Position numbers and translations under genes: made by a program. Below are positions 8,635 to 16,937 of a stretch of 44,216 nt of DNA, piece after piece. The notes under the pieces are model-generated. The model made no database searches. It saw nothing but the letters and a program-made list of their open reading frames with translations, and had not been told where the DNA came from. Position 1 is the first letter of the stretch. The number at the start of each line of letters is the position of its first letter. Source of the DNA: Darwinimomas sp045600945 (GTDB lineage Bacteria > Bacillota > Clostridia > Lachnospirales > Lachnospiraceae); the NCBI GenBank assembly GCA_045600945.1, contig JAZRYX010000037.1:1-44216 (forward strand), written 5' to 3'.

Positions 8635-9216
8635 ATGAGTTTAGTTCCATATGTAATTGAACAGACAAGTCGAGGAGAACGGTCTTACGATATCTATTCC
8701 AGACTTCTCAATGACAGAATAATCTTCCTCGGCGAAGAAGTTAATGATGTAACGGCAAGTCTTGTTGTTGCTCAGATTCTCTTCCTCGAATCGGAAGATC
8801 CCAACAAAGATATTAATCTTTATATCAACAGCCCCGGTGGAGTTATAACATCCGGTATGGCTATTTACGATACCATGCAGTATGTTAAATGTGATGTTTC
8901 AACTATCTGCATAGGTATGGCAGCAAGCATGGGAGCTTTTCTTCTTGCAGGCGGTACAAAAGGTAAGAGATATTCTCTTCCCAATTCGGAAATCATGATT
9001 CACCAACCTTCAGGCGGTGCTCAGGGTCAGGCAACTGAAATCAGCATCGTAGCAGAGCAGATCTTAAGAACTCGCAGAAAGATGAATGAGATTCTCGCTG
9101 CAAATACAGGCAAGTCTGTTGAGCAGATTGCTCTCGATACAGAACGTGACAACTTCATGACCGCACAGCAGGCATTGGAGTATGGGATAATTGATAAGAT
9201 TATCGAACATCATTAA
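8635..9216 (+). CDS. clpP: ATP-dependent Clp protease proteolytic subunit
   Basis: This 193-residue serine peptidase forms the tetradecameric barrel that degrades substrates unfolded by ClpX or ClpC. The catalytic triad is complete: S98 in the GMAASMGAF motif, H123 in the MIHQPSGG motif and D172 in ERDNFM. There is essentially no propeptide: the protein starts MSLVPYVIEQTSRGERSYDI-like, close to the mature N-terminus of other ClpPs. A strong AGGAGG precedes the ATG and clpX follows 16 bases later. Confidence 0.98.
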   Translation: MSLVPYVIEQTSRGERSYDIYSRLLNDRIIFLGEEVNDVTASLVVAQILFLESEDPNKDINLYINSPGGVITSGMAIYDTMQYVKCDVSTICIGMAASMGAFLLAGGTKGKRYSLPNSEIMIHQPSGGAQGQATEISIVAEQILRTRRKMNEILAANTGKSVEQIALDTERDNFMTAQQALEYGIIDKIIEHH

Positions 9217-9232
9217 TTAAACAGGAGATTCT

Positions 9233-10474
9233 ATGGCAAGTAAGCCTAAAAATTCTATCTATTGTTCATTTTGCGGGAAGCCTCAAGACATGGTCGAGAG
9301 GCTTCTTAGCGGTCCTAATGGTATATATATCTGTGATGAATGCATAGAATTATGCCATGAAATCATACAGGAAGAACACATTGGACGTAAAGATACTATC
9401 ATTTCTGAAGGTATCAATTTGTTAAAGCCTGTTGAAATAAAGAAAAGACTCGATGAATATGTAATCGGACAAGAGGAAGCAAAAAAAGTCCTTTCTGTTG
9501 CCGTATATAATCATTATAAAAGAGTAAAACCCGGCGCGCAGTCCGATGTTGAGATTCAGAAAAGCAATATTCTTATGCTCGGTCCTACCGGATCCGGTAA
9601 AACTTATCTTGCACAGACATTGGCAAAGATTCTCAATGTTCCTTTTGCTATTGCAGATGCCACAACACTAACTGAAGCAGGATATGTAGGAGAAGATGTC
9701 GAGAATATTCTTCTTAAACTTATACAGGCTGCTGACGGTGATGTAAGCAAAGCTGAATACGGTATAATATATATCGATGAGATTGATAAGATCACCAAAA
9801 AGGCAGAGAACCTTTCTATTACACGTGATGTTTCCGGTGAGGGAGTTCAGCAGGCTCTGCTCAAGATTCTTGAAGGAACAGATGCAAATGTCCCTCCTCA
9901 GGGCGGAAGAAAGCACCCGCATCAAGAACTTATACCCATTAATACAACAAACATTCTGTTTATATGCGGCGGTGCATTTGACGGACTTGAGAAGATTATC
10001 GAAAAAAGACTCAGCACAGGTTCTATCGGCTTCAACGGCGTTCTTGTAGAAAAAAATTCAGAAAATGCTGATGAACTCTTTAAAAAAGTTATGCCCCAGG
10101 ATCTTATGAAATTCGGACTCATCCCGGAATTTATCGGACGTGTTCCGGTAACCGTAAGTCTTGATAATCTGGATGAAGCAGCTCTCGTTCGTATTCTTAA
10201 GGAACCGAAGAATGCTCTGACAAAACAGTATATTCAATTGTTCAGGATGGATAGTGTTGACTTAAGTTTTACGGATGCTTCATTAACCGCTATAGCTAAG
10301 GAAGCACTGGAACGAAAAACAGGAGCAAGAGGTTTACGAAGCATACTCGAGTCTGCTATGACGGATATCATGTTTGAAATTCCATCAGATGATGACATTT
10401 GCGAATGTGTCATTGACGAGGAATGTATTACACAACACACTCCGCCAAAAATCACAAGGAAAAGTGACAATTAA
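9233..10474 (+). CDS. clpX: ATP-dependent Clp protease ATP-binding subunit ClpX
   Basis: This 413-residue AAA+ unfoldase recognises substrates and feeds ClpP. It begins with a C4 zinc-binding domain (C11, C14, C34, C37), followed by Walker A GPTGSGKT (residues 117-124), the GYVG pore loop, Walker B IIYIDEIDK, the RKHPHQE pore-2 segment and the IGF loop (SIGFNG) that docks into ClpP. The zinc domain matches the Firmicutes type. Its stop codon shares an A with the ysxC start, so the GTPase is translationally coupled. Confidence 0.98.
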   Translation: MASKPKNSIYCSFCGKPQDMVERLLSGPNGIYICDECIELCHEIIQEEHIGRKDTIISEGINLLKPVEIKKRLDEYVIGQEEAKKVLSVAVYNHYKRVKPGAQSDVEIQKSNILMLGPTGSGKTYLAQTLAKILNVPFAIADATTLTEAGYVGEDVENILLKLIQAADGDVSKAEYGIIYIDEIDKITKKAENLSITRDVSGEGVQQALLKILEGTDANVPPQGGRKHPHQELIPINTTNILFICGGAFDGLEKIIEKRLSTGSIGFNGVLVEKNSENADELFKKVMPQDLMKFGLIPEFIGRVPVTVSLDNLDEAALVRILKEPKNALTKQYIQLFRMDSVDLSFTDASLTAIAKEALERKTGARGLRSILESAMTDIMFEIPSDDDICECVIDEECITQHTPPKITRKSDN

Positions 10475-11064
10475 TGATAATCAAAGACGCAACATTAGAA
10501 ACTGTCTGTGGTATTACAAGCAAACTTCCGGAAAATACATTCCCGGAAATTGCGCTGGCAGGCAAATCCAATGTGGGAAAATCAAGCCTTATAAATAATT
10601 TGGTCTGCAGAAAAGCGTTGGCCAGAACATCATCTGAGCCGGGCAAAACGCAGACCATTAATTATTATCTCATAAATAAAAGATTTTACCTTGTTGATCT
10701 TCCCGGATACGGTTTTGCAAAAGTCAGTCAGGAAACAAGAGCAAAATGGGGTAGGATGATTGAAAATTATCTTAATACCTCAAAACAGCTTGCAGCCGTT
10801 ATCCTGCTCCTTGATATAAGGCATGCGCCAAGTGAAAACGATAGAATAATGTATGACTGGATCGTACAAAGCGGTTTCAAACCCATTATCGTTGCTACAA
10901 AACTGGACAAGCTGAAAAGATCAGAAGTAGCCAAAGCTGTAAAAAAGATAAAAGAATGTCTTGATCTGGAAAATACATCCGGAATAATAAAATTCTCCGC
11001 AAAAACCGGAGATGGAAGAGAGGAATTGCTTGATCTTATTGAAAAAGCAATCATTCCTGATTAG
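10474..11064 (+). CDS. ysxC: Ribosome-biogenesis GTPase YsxC/EngB
   Basis: This 196-residue TrmE-Era-like GTPase is needed for assembly of the large ribosomal subunit. It has G1 GKSNVGKSS (about residues 30-38), G2 region with PGKTQ, G3 DLPGYGFA, G4 TKLDK and a SAKTGDG G5-like motif. Length is normal. The ATG overlaps the clpX stop codon. At its 3' end it overlaps the convergent DUF4364-type gene by 14 bases, and the intrinsic terminator that would end this transcript lies inside that gene. Confidence 0.96.
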   Translation: MIIKDATLETVCGITSKLPENTFPEIALAGKSNVGKSSLINNLVCRKALARTSSEPGKTQTINYYLINKRFYLVDLPGYGFAKVSQETRAKWGRMIENYLNTSKQLAAVILLLDIRHAPSENDRIMYDWIVQSGFKPIIVATKLDKLKRSEVAKAVKKIKECLDLENTSGIIKFSAKTGDGREELLDLIEKAIIPD

Positions 11065-11578
11065 ACATAAGAGATTTTAACAGGTATGAATAGATATCGC
11101 TGCTCTTTTCTTTCCAGTTGGATGTCATAAGTTTAGCCTGTTCCTCATCCGGAACAGAAAGATCAACGGAAAGAAGAATAGATTTTCCTTCACGAACTTC
11201 ATTATGCACAACAAAATCACCTGAAGTAGACTTATAATACTCAGATGTGTTGGAAACTTCGTTTCTCATCTTAAATCTATTATCTTTAAGATATTTCTCA
11301 ATATCCTCGATAATAATCGAGGGTATTTTTTTGTCGAAGAAATCCAGTGTGGCGTCCCCTTCTTCGGTTATTCCGTACCGTGAAGTGTTATGAATAGTTT
11401 CAACAGCGATAAGAGAGGAGTTTGAAAGCTCCGAAAGAACCTCTTTAAGGGTGAAATAATTGGTATATTCTTTGCTTAAAAAGAACTCGGATAGCTGATT
11501 TTCCGTAAGTGGAAAATTAACCTGTCTGAGCATATGCAAAACCATTAATTTATATAATGTTTTCGGTTCATTTGTCAT
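11051..11578 (-). CDS. DUF4364-family protein, probable winged-helix regulator
   Basis: This 175-residue protein resembles, from memory, the DUF4364 family found mainly in Clostridia. The N-terminal half has a pattern of short helices and a turn (LTENQLSEFFL, FTLKEVLSELSNSSLIAV, YGITEEGDATLDFF) typical of PadR/MarR-like winged-helix DNA-binding domains that end in an ITxxG wing. The C-terminal half is a predicted alpha/beta domain with a VHNEVREG segment. It is divergent from the DUF5717-like operon with only 78 bases between the start codons, so it may regulate that operon and itself. No Shine-Dalgarno site precedes ATG 11578; see the promoter entry. Function is unproven. Confidence 0.8.
   Translation of the reverse strand: MTNEPKTLYKLMVLHMLRQVNFPLTENQLSEFFLSKEYTNYFTLKEVLSELSNSSLIAVETIHNTSRYGITEEGDATLDFFDKKIPSIIIEDIEKYLKDNRFKMRNEVSNTSEYYKSTSGDFVVHNEVREGKSILLSVDLSVPDEEQAKLMTSNWKEKSSDIYSYLLKSLMSNQE
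11301..11332 (+). terminator. Intrinsic terminator of the clp-ysxC operon, inside the antisense gene
   Basis: An 11-bp stem (ATATCCTCGAT / ATCGAGGGTAT, one T-G pair) with a four-base loop is followed by T7 at 11326-11332. It acts in the + direction, about 240 bases past the end of ysxC, within the coding sequence of the minus-strand DUF4364-type gene. Confidence 0.8.
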
Positions 11579-11584
11579 GATAAA

Positions 11585-11613
11585 ACTATACCAACTGATT
11601 CCTTTTATTTCAA
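11585..11613 (-). promoter_or_regulatory. Promoter of the DUF4364-type gene, predicted leaderless start
   Basis: Reading the minus strand, TTGAAA (11613-11608) and TATAGT (11590-11585) are 17 bases apart, and the -10 is preceded by TGG (extended). Only six bases separate the -10 from the ATG, so the predicted transcription start falls on the start codon. Confidence 0.65.
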
Positions 11614-11622
11614 GCAGTAATA

Positions 11623-11631
11623 TGATAAAAT
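11623..11631 (+). promoter_or_regulatory. Probable promoter of the DUF5717-like operon
   Basis: TGA followed by TAAAAT (11626-11631) is a candidate extended -10. The -35 region at 17 bases (TTTTAT) is poor. A start near 11638 would leave a leader of roughly 20 bases containing GGGG just before the GTG start. Confidence 0.4.
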
Positions 11632-11656
11632 ATAGATATCTTTATTTTGGGGTACT

Positions 11657-14600
11657 GTGCCTGTGAGAGAAAAAATCAACAAGCTTGCAAAAGGCATAAT
11701 AAACAGCAGCACTCCACTGGTTAGTGTGGAACCAAACAGCCTCGAATTTGAGCTTTCAAGCGGTGAAATTGCGCGGCAGGATATTGAATTGAACGGAAAA
11801 GACGGTGGCTATGTCAAGGGACTGGCATATTCATCCGACAGCAGAGTCTCAATAATAAATCCTACGTTTGGCGGTTACAATGTAAAACTAAACATTCAGG
11901 CTTCTGTCAAATCATCGGATGATGAAAAACATATTGAATGTTTTATCACACTTGTTACAAATGGTGGAGAATTTAATATACCGATTACGATTATTCGTAA
12001 ATCGGTTGGTTCTGATGATATTCTCGATGATTTACAGTCCATTGAAGATATTGCACGTATTGCAAAACAAGATAAAGAAACTGCAGTAAAGATATTTCAA
12101 TACAGAAACTTTAAAGATGCTCCTTGCATGCAGGATATGCGCGTACAATCTCTTTACGACGCATTTTACCCGAGTTCAAATAAAGAAATAGCCTTAGAAC
12201 AGTTTTTAATAAGCTGCGGTATCAGACAGCCGGTTTTTGATTCATCTTCAAATGAATATAAAGAAGAAACAGAAAAGAAACTCCACGTTTCAATAAATAA
12301 TGACGAAATTTCCGAATACAGTTATGATCTTGCCCGGAAAAGGAAACATTATTTAAAACAGGCATATTTTAATTATTCCAGACTAAGGCTGGCATATGAA
12401 ATGGAAAGAGGCAATCGTCAGGAACTTATTTCGCAGATGGATGCCGAACTGAACAAGCTGATAAATGTTCAGGAAACAACAGAATATATTTGTCTTCTCA
12501 AATCCGAGCTTATGTATCTGGCAGGAGATAAAGAAAAATCAAGAAGTCTTTTGGACGAAGTGTCCTTTATAGTTACCGAGAACAGGCAGGAAATGATGAA
12601 GGAGTATTTCCTTCTGGAATATATAAAGCTCTTACTGGATAAGGATACAAATAAATCCCGGTCATTTATCAGGCTATGTCATAAATTTATAGAAGAAGAG
12701 AAAATGCACTATCTTTTCATCTATATAATCAACCTTGATAAAGAAATGGCAGAAGATGATAATAAACTGCATGATTTTCTGACAGATGTATATAACTACG
12801 GTTCAAGAAGTCCTATGCTTTATTATCATTATTCAATGTTACTTAATGATCATCCGGAATATTTGTATTCACCCAAGGGAATAGATAATCAGGCCCTTAA
12901 TTTTGCCAGAAAATATCATGTCCTTTCAGACAGTATCTCCGAGGCCGTTATTTCAGCTTCCTGTTCGGCATTCATCAAAGCCGACAGACGTTCGGTAAAT
13001 GTACACAAGACATATTCAGATGGTATCGATCTCGGACTGAATCATATAGGGCTCTATGAATACTATATGTATTCGATGCCGCAGGATGATAATTATGTCA
13101 TTTCTGATAATGTTTTAAACCATTACAAGGATGAGGATTCACTTGACCTCAATTCAAAGATCAGGTTATATGCCAATATTGTCAAATTCAAAAATCACAA
13201 TTCCGGCTTATACAGATCCTATGAGAATAGAATATATAATCTGGCAATATCCTCCTTAAAAGAAGGAAAAATCAATACTTATCTTGCTGAAATATATAAA
13301 GGTGTATTAAAACCATCATCCCTTGATAGTGAAGCAGCTGCAAGACTGATTGATATATGCTACACATATGAAATCAAAACGGATAATTCTTTTATCCGAA
13401 ATATCCATGTAGTATATCCGCAATTTAAAACTCCGGATAGTTACCCATGCAAGAATGGAAATGCAACCATCAACATCAATGATTCTTCTGCCGTACTGGT
13501 GTTTCAAGATGTTTACGGAAACAGATACTATGATATAAACCATACAAAAACACGTCTTATCGAATCAGATGTCCTTACTTCTTACGCTATAAGAATGGCA
13601 TCCGACAACGTGTATATAATTGCCCGAAGATGTGCGGAACTGACAGAGAAAAAAACACTAAACGGAGAAGATGTTGCATTCCTTGAGTCGGCAATCTATA
13701 AGCTTAATCTATCCGATCAGTTTAAGGATATAATCATTAACTGTTTGATAAGGTACTACAATCAGCATACTGCCAGTGGTTATAATCCTGAGTTCATTCT
13801 TAAAATTGATAAGAATAACCTGACAAAAGAAGAACGTATAGATCTATGTAATGCATATATATCATGTAACTGTTATGAAGAAGCTTACGAACTTATCTCG
13901 CAGTTCGGATATAAAGGAGTAAGCGATAAAAACATAAAGATTCTTTGTTCAAAACTTATTGAGAACGGTAAGGATGAAGCTGACAACATACTGACCGGAC
14001 TTTGTCTGCACGTCTTTATCAAAGGCATATATGATAAACCGATTCTGGAATACCTTGCGGGAAAATATAACGGCAAGACAGTAATCATGTACCGGATTCT
14101 TGAGAAATGCATAGAAAATCGGGTTCTTACACATGATTTGGAAGAAAGATTACTGGCTCAGGTCATTTTCATAAACGATTTTGAGCACATCGATCAGGTA
14201 TTTGAATGGTATGTTTCTCGTAAAAATGTCAGTGAAAGTATCTTAAAAGCATATTTTACGCTTAAATCCGTTGATTATTTCATAAACGATGTAAATATTG
14301 ATAATAAAGTATTTTCATACCTTGAAAAACTGATTGAGGCTTTGGGTGACAGCAAAGATATTCCGGCAATATATATGCTTGCGTTGACTAAATATTACTC
14401 AACAAAAGACAAACTGGATAAAGTCCGCAAAGAATCAACAGAATACTATGTAAGACATTTAACCGACAACGGTCTGGTATTTCCGTATTTTAAATCTTTC
14501 GGAAAATACTTTACATTACCTACCAGATTGCAGGATTCTGTGATACTTGTATACAAATCAAAAAACCTGGCGGTTCCTGTTTTGAAATCAAGGATAGGAC

Positions 14601-14905
14601 CAAAAGAAACAGATTATCATCAGGATGCATTCACGAACAATTATCTAGGTCTATACATCAAAGAGCAGATTTTATTTAAGGATGAAGAGTGGCAATATAT
14701 CATATCCGACGGAACCGATGAGGATTCTTTCGAAGTCAGAGGCTCACTTAAAGTTGATGACAACACAGTAAACAATGACCGGTATTCCTGTATTAATTCA
14801 ATTTGTCAGGCAGCAAGCGAAAATAATAATATTAAGATGACTGAAGAAATTACAGAATATCTGAAAAAAGTTCAAATTAATAAAACACTGTTCAAGATTA
14901 ACTGA
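11657..14905 (+). CDS. DUF5717-family protein: beta-sandwich plus giant alpha-solenoid
   Basis: This 1082-residue protein has no signal peptide or membrane segment and is probably cytoplasmic. From memory it matches the DUF5717 family of Lachnospiraceae, which has no known function. Residues about 20-125 are rich in alternating hydrophobic strands (SLEFELSSGE, YNVKLNIQASV, GEFNIPITI) and look like an immunoglobulin/MSP-like beta-sandwich. Residues about 130-950 are almost entirely amphipathic helices with repeated Tyr, Leu and Ala spacing, as in TPR-like solenoids. The last ~130 residues again look beta-rich. Starts at GTG 11657 or GTG 11663 are both possible; the second would give MREKINKLAKGII. 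It heads an operon and is followed after 22 bases by the Hsp70-like gene. It is likely a scaffold, but this is inference. Confidence 0.82.
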   Translation: MPVREKINKLAKGIINSSTPLVSVEPNSLEFELSSGEIARQDIELNGKDGGYVKGLAYSSDSRVSIINPTFGGYNVKLNIQASVKSSDDEKHIECFITLVTNGGEFNIPITIIRKSVGSDDILDDLQSIEDIARIAKQDKETAVKIFQYRNFKDAPCMQDMRVQSLYDAFYPSSNKEIALEQFLISCGIRQPVFDSSSNEYKEETEKKLHVSINNDEISEYSYDLARKRKHYLKQAYFNYSRLRLAYEMERGNRQELISQMDAELNKLINVQETTEYICLLKSELMYLAGDKEKSRSLLDEVSFIVTENRQEMMKEYFLLEYIKLLLDKDTNKSRSFIRLCHKFIEEEKMHYLFIYIINLDKEMAEDDNKLHDFLTDVYNYGSRSPMLYYHYSMLLNDHPEYLYSPKGIDNQALNFARKYHVLSDSISEAVISASCSAFIKADRRSVNVHKTYSDGIDLGLNHIGLYEYYMYSMPQDDNYVISDNVLNHYKDEDSLDLNSKIRLYANIVKFKNHNSGLYRSYENRIYNLAISSLKEGKINTYLAEIYKGVLKPSSLDSEAAARLIDICYTYEIKTDNSFIRNIHVVYPQFKTPDSYPCKNGNATININDSSAVLVFQDVYGNRYYDINHTKTRLIESDVLTSYAIRMASDNVYIIARRCAELTEKKTLNGEDVAFLESAIYKLNLSDQFKDIIINCLIRYYNQHTASGYNPEFILKIDKNNLTKEERIDLCNAYISCNCYEEAYELISQFGYKGVSDKNIKILCSKLIENGKDEADNILTGLCLHVFIKGIYDKPILEYLAGKYNGKTVIMYRILEKCIENRVLTHDLEERLLAQVIFINDFEHIDQVFEWYVSRKNVSESILKAYFTLKSVDYFINDVNIDNKVFSYLEKLIEALGDSKDIPAIYMLALTKYYSTKDKLDKVRKESTEYYVRHLTDNGLVFPYFKSFGKYFTLPTRLQDSVILVYKSKNLAVPVLKSRIGPKETDYHQDAFTNNYLGLYIKEQILFKDEEWQYIISDGTDEDSFEVRGSLKVDDNTVNNDRYSCINSICQAASENNNIKMTEEITEYLKKVQINKTLFKIN

Positions 14906-14927
14906 TTAACCGGAAAGGAGGTTTACC

Positions 14928-16151
14928 ATGGATAAAAAAATACTGGGTATTGATTTCTCCGATAATGGTATACTTCTGTCCTTTTATTCAGATGAATCAA
15001 AATGGTACTATCCATCTGCAGTAAGTCGTGATGAAAATGCTCACACATGGCTTATCGGACGGATGGCCTACGAGTCTGCACTTAACGGTACTGGTATCAT
15101 TACAGATAAACTTTTATCATTTCTGAAAAAAAGTAAGACAGCGACTCTTTACGGTACCCGATACACCGCTATTGAAATAGTAGCGAATTTCTTCAAGGCA
15201 ATAATAAATGATGTATGTCAGGAAAATCAGCGACCGGATGTTATCGTTATTTGTGTTCCTGATATCACGATTGAGATCATCAACAGTCTCACGGAATGTA
15301 TCAATTATCTGGGAATAGATAACCAAAACATACACATTATCAGCAGATCAGAAGCATTTATATATTATTCAATGAGTCAGTCTCAGGATTTCCATAACAA
15401 TAATGTTGCATTATTTTCACTTGAGGATAACGCACTTACATATTATGAAATGAATACACAGAGAAAGCCTAAGACCACTCTTGTATATGCTGATAAAGAA
15501 GTGATGGATGAAAGCTTTAATATCGATATTACCGGTACAACTGCCGGGGCAAAACTTGCTGATCATATACTTGTTTCCTGTGTAGAGAGACTATTTAAGA
15601 ATAAAGTCTATTCAGCTGTTATACTTACAGGTAAGGGATTTCAGTCCGTCGATTGGGCACCTGAATTTACAAAGACAATTTGTAAAAGAAGAAAAGTTTT
15701 TATTGATGATGAGATATTTGCACGCGGTGCGGGATTCCGCGGTGCGGATATAGCCAGTGACAAACCGATTTTTCAGTTCACGCCTATTTGTGACGGAAGA
15801 GTAGATTGTTCTATTTATCTTAACATAAGTAAAAAGGACAGAACAATGGCGTATCCTATAATAAGCATAGGTGATCCCTGGTATTCAATCGACAGAAAAG
15901 TAAAAATCATACCGACAGAAAGGAAAGATATTGAGATTTCTGTTGTTCCTCTGGATGAAAGAATGAGAAAGACTGTTAGAGTTCCCGTTCCTTTTCTCAC
16001 ACAAAGGCCTGCAAAAACAACTGTATTGGATTTAAGTCTGCATTTTCTTAATGCTCATGTTATGGAAATAGAAATAGAAGATCAGGGATTCGGAGATTTC
16101 TATCCGTCTTCACATCAGACTATATCTCAGGAGGTAACACTATGGGGTTAA
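14928..16151 (+). CDS. DUF5716-family Hsp70/actin-like protein with degenerate nucleotide site
   Basis: This 407-residue cytoplasmic protein matches, from memory, the DUF5716 family. The fold signals are those of the actin/Hsp70 superfamily: a phosphate-1-like GIDFSDNGI at residues 6-14, a phosphate-2 position at VALFSLEDNALTYYEM, an adenosine-type AVILTGKGF motif, and an ARGAGF helix start that mirrors the conserved GAA of DnaK. Phosphate-2 lacks the DxGG pattern, so ATP hydrolysis may be weak or lost. The C-terminal ~110 residues are beta-rich and may correspond to a substrate-binding-like sandwich. A strong AAAGGAGG precedes the ATG. It overlaps the next gene by 10 bases. With TPR-like proteins on both sides, a chaperone-like or scaffold role is conceivable but unproven. 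Confidence 0.78.
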   Translation: MDKKILGIDFSDNGILLSFYSDESKWYYPSAVSRDENAHTWLIGRMAYESALNGTGIITDKLLSFLKKSKTATLYGTRYTAIEIVANFFKAIINDVCQENQRPDVIVICVPDITIEIINSLTECINYLGIDNQNIHIISRSEAFIYYSMSQSQDFHNNNVALFSLEDNALTYYEMNTQRKPKTTLVYADKEVMDESFNIDITGTTAGAKLADHILVSCVERLFKNKVYSAVILTGKGFQSVDWAPEFTKTICKRRKVFIDDEIFARGAGFRGADIASDKPIFQFTPICDGRVDCSIYLNISKKDRTMAYPIISIGDPWYSIDRKVKIIPTERKDIEISVVPLDERMRKTVRVPVPFLTQRPAKTTVLDLSLHFLNAHVMEIEIEDQGFGDFYPSSHQTISQEVTLWG

Positions 16152-16924
16152 TCTTATGTGACGGAAGAGCCGTATCCAATCCGTTCTATGTTAAAGAACT
16201 GGGAATAAATATTTATTCGCTTGAAGAGTTGTGCTACCTTATCGTTAACTATCCGTATATTTCGCTCGATGATTTTGCGGATGATAAGCTTATTTACTTC
16301 GTAAATAATGAGCTTCGTATACCGGTTCATGGAGAAAATAACGATGAAATCATATTCTCCATACTATATTGTTCCGACTACTATTCATATAGAGAAATTG
16401 ACAATTTCAAAGATATTCAAAGCAGATTGCGTCAACTTCCAAAGCATGAATTTATGTGTCAAAAAGGTGATTTTCTATACAAAATAGAAAAATACGGAAA
16501 GGCCGAATACTACTATAAAAAAGCATTGAGTGAAGCCGAATATCAAAAAGCCGGAGCTGTTTTCATTGGTTTATTATGGAAAAAAATCGGATGTTGCAGG
16601 GCTAACTTGTTCCACATAGAATCCGCTTATGAAGCATTCAAAGAATCTTATGAGTATAATAAAGATGATGATACCTTGAAATACATTTATTTTTTGTCAA
16701 AACAACAACCTAAAATCAATTTAAAACAGGATTATCTTCAATTCCTGGATGATCGAGTCAATGATTCCTGGGATAGGGAATTCGAAGATATAATTGCTTC
16801 GGCTGAAAAATGCCGTGAAATAGATACATTCAAAAAATCTCTTGATACTGATTCAGTTCGAAGGAATAAAGTACTTCTCAACGAACTGGATAATCTCAAG
16901 ACCGGATATAGAAATATGCTGTAA
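16142..16924 (+). CDS. Conserved TPR-like protein of the DUF5716/DUF5717 cluster
   Basis: I do not recognise a named function for this 260-residue protein, though the beginning (MGLILCDGRAVSNPFY, then a YSLEELCYLIVNYPYI segment) recalls an unnamed family that accompanies DUF5716 genes in Lachnospiraceae. Residues about 100-190 contain two or three helix pairs with TPR spacing (KGDFLYKIEKYGKAEYYYKKAL and AYEAFKESYEYNKDD). There is no signal peptide or membrane helix. The ATG lies inside the 3' end of the DUF5716-like gene with AGGAGG 7 bases upstream, so the two are co-translated and may form a complex. valS follows after 13 bases. Confidence 0.75.
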   Translation: MGLILCDGRAVSNPFYVKELGINIYSLEELCYLIVNYPYISLDDFADDKLIYFVNNELRIPVHGENNDEIIFSILYCSDYYSYREIDNFKDIQSRLRQLPKHEFMCQKGDFLYKIEKYGKAEYYYKKALSEAEYQKAGAVFIGLLWKKIGCCRANLFHIESAYEAFKESYEYNKDDDTLKYIYFLSKQQPKINLKQDYLQFLDDRVNDSWDREFEDIIASAEKCREIDTFKKSLDTDSVRRNKVLLNELDNLKTGYRNML

Positions 16925-16937
16925 AAAAGGAGACATT

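Noticed and set aside
16842..16937. N-terminal extension of valS
   Set aside because: It overlaps the preceding gene and lacks a ribosome site; ATG 16938 has AAGGAG and a family-like N-terminus. Similar extensions of nrdR (from 2661), ribF (27335), rplU (36038) and the sugar-binding protein (35932) were trimmed for the same reasons.
16925..16937. T-box leader upstream of valS or argS
   Set aside because: The gaps (13 and 27 bases) are far too short for a T-box and no specifier or terminator/antiterminator is present.
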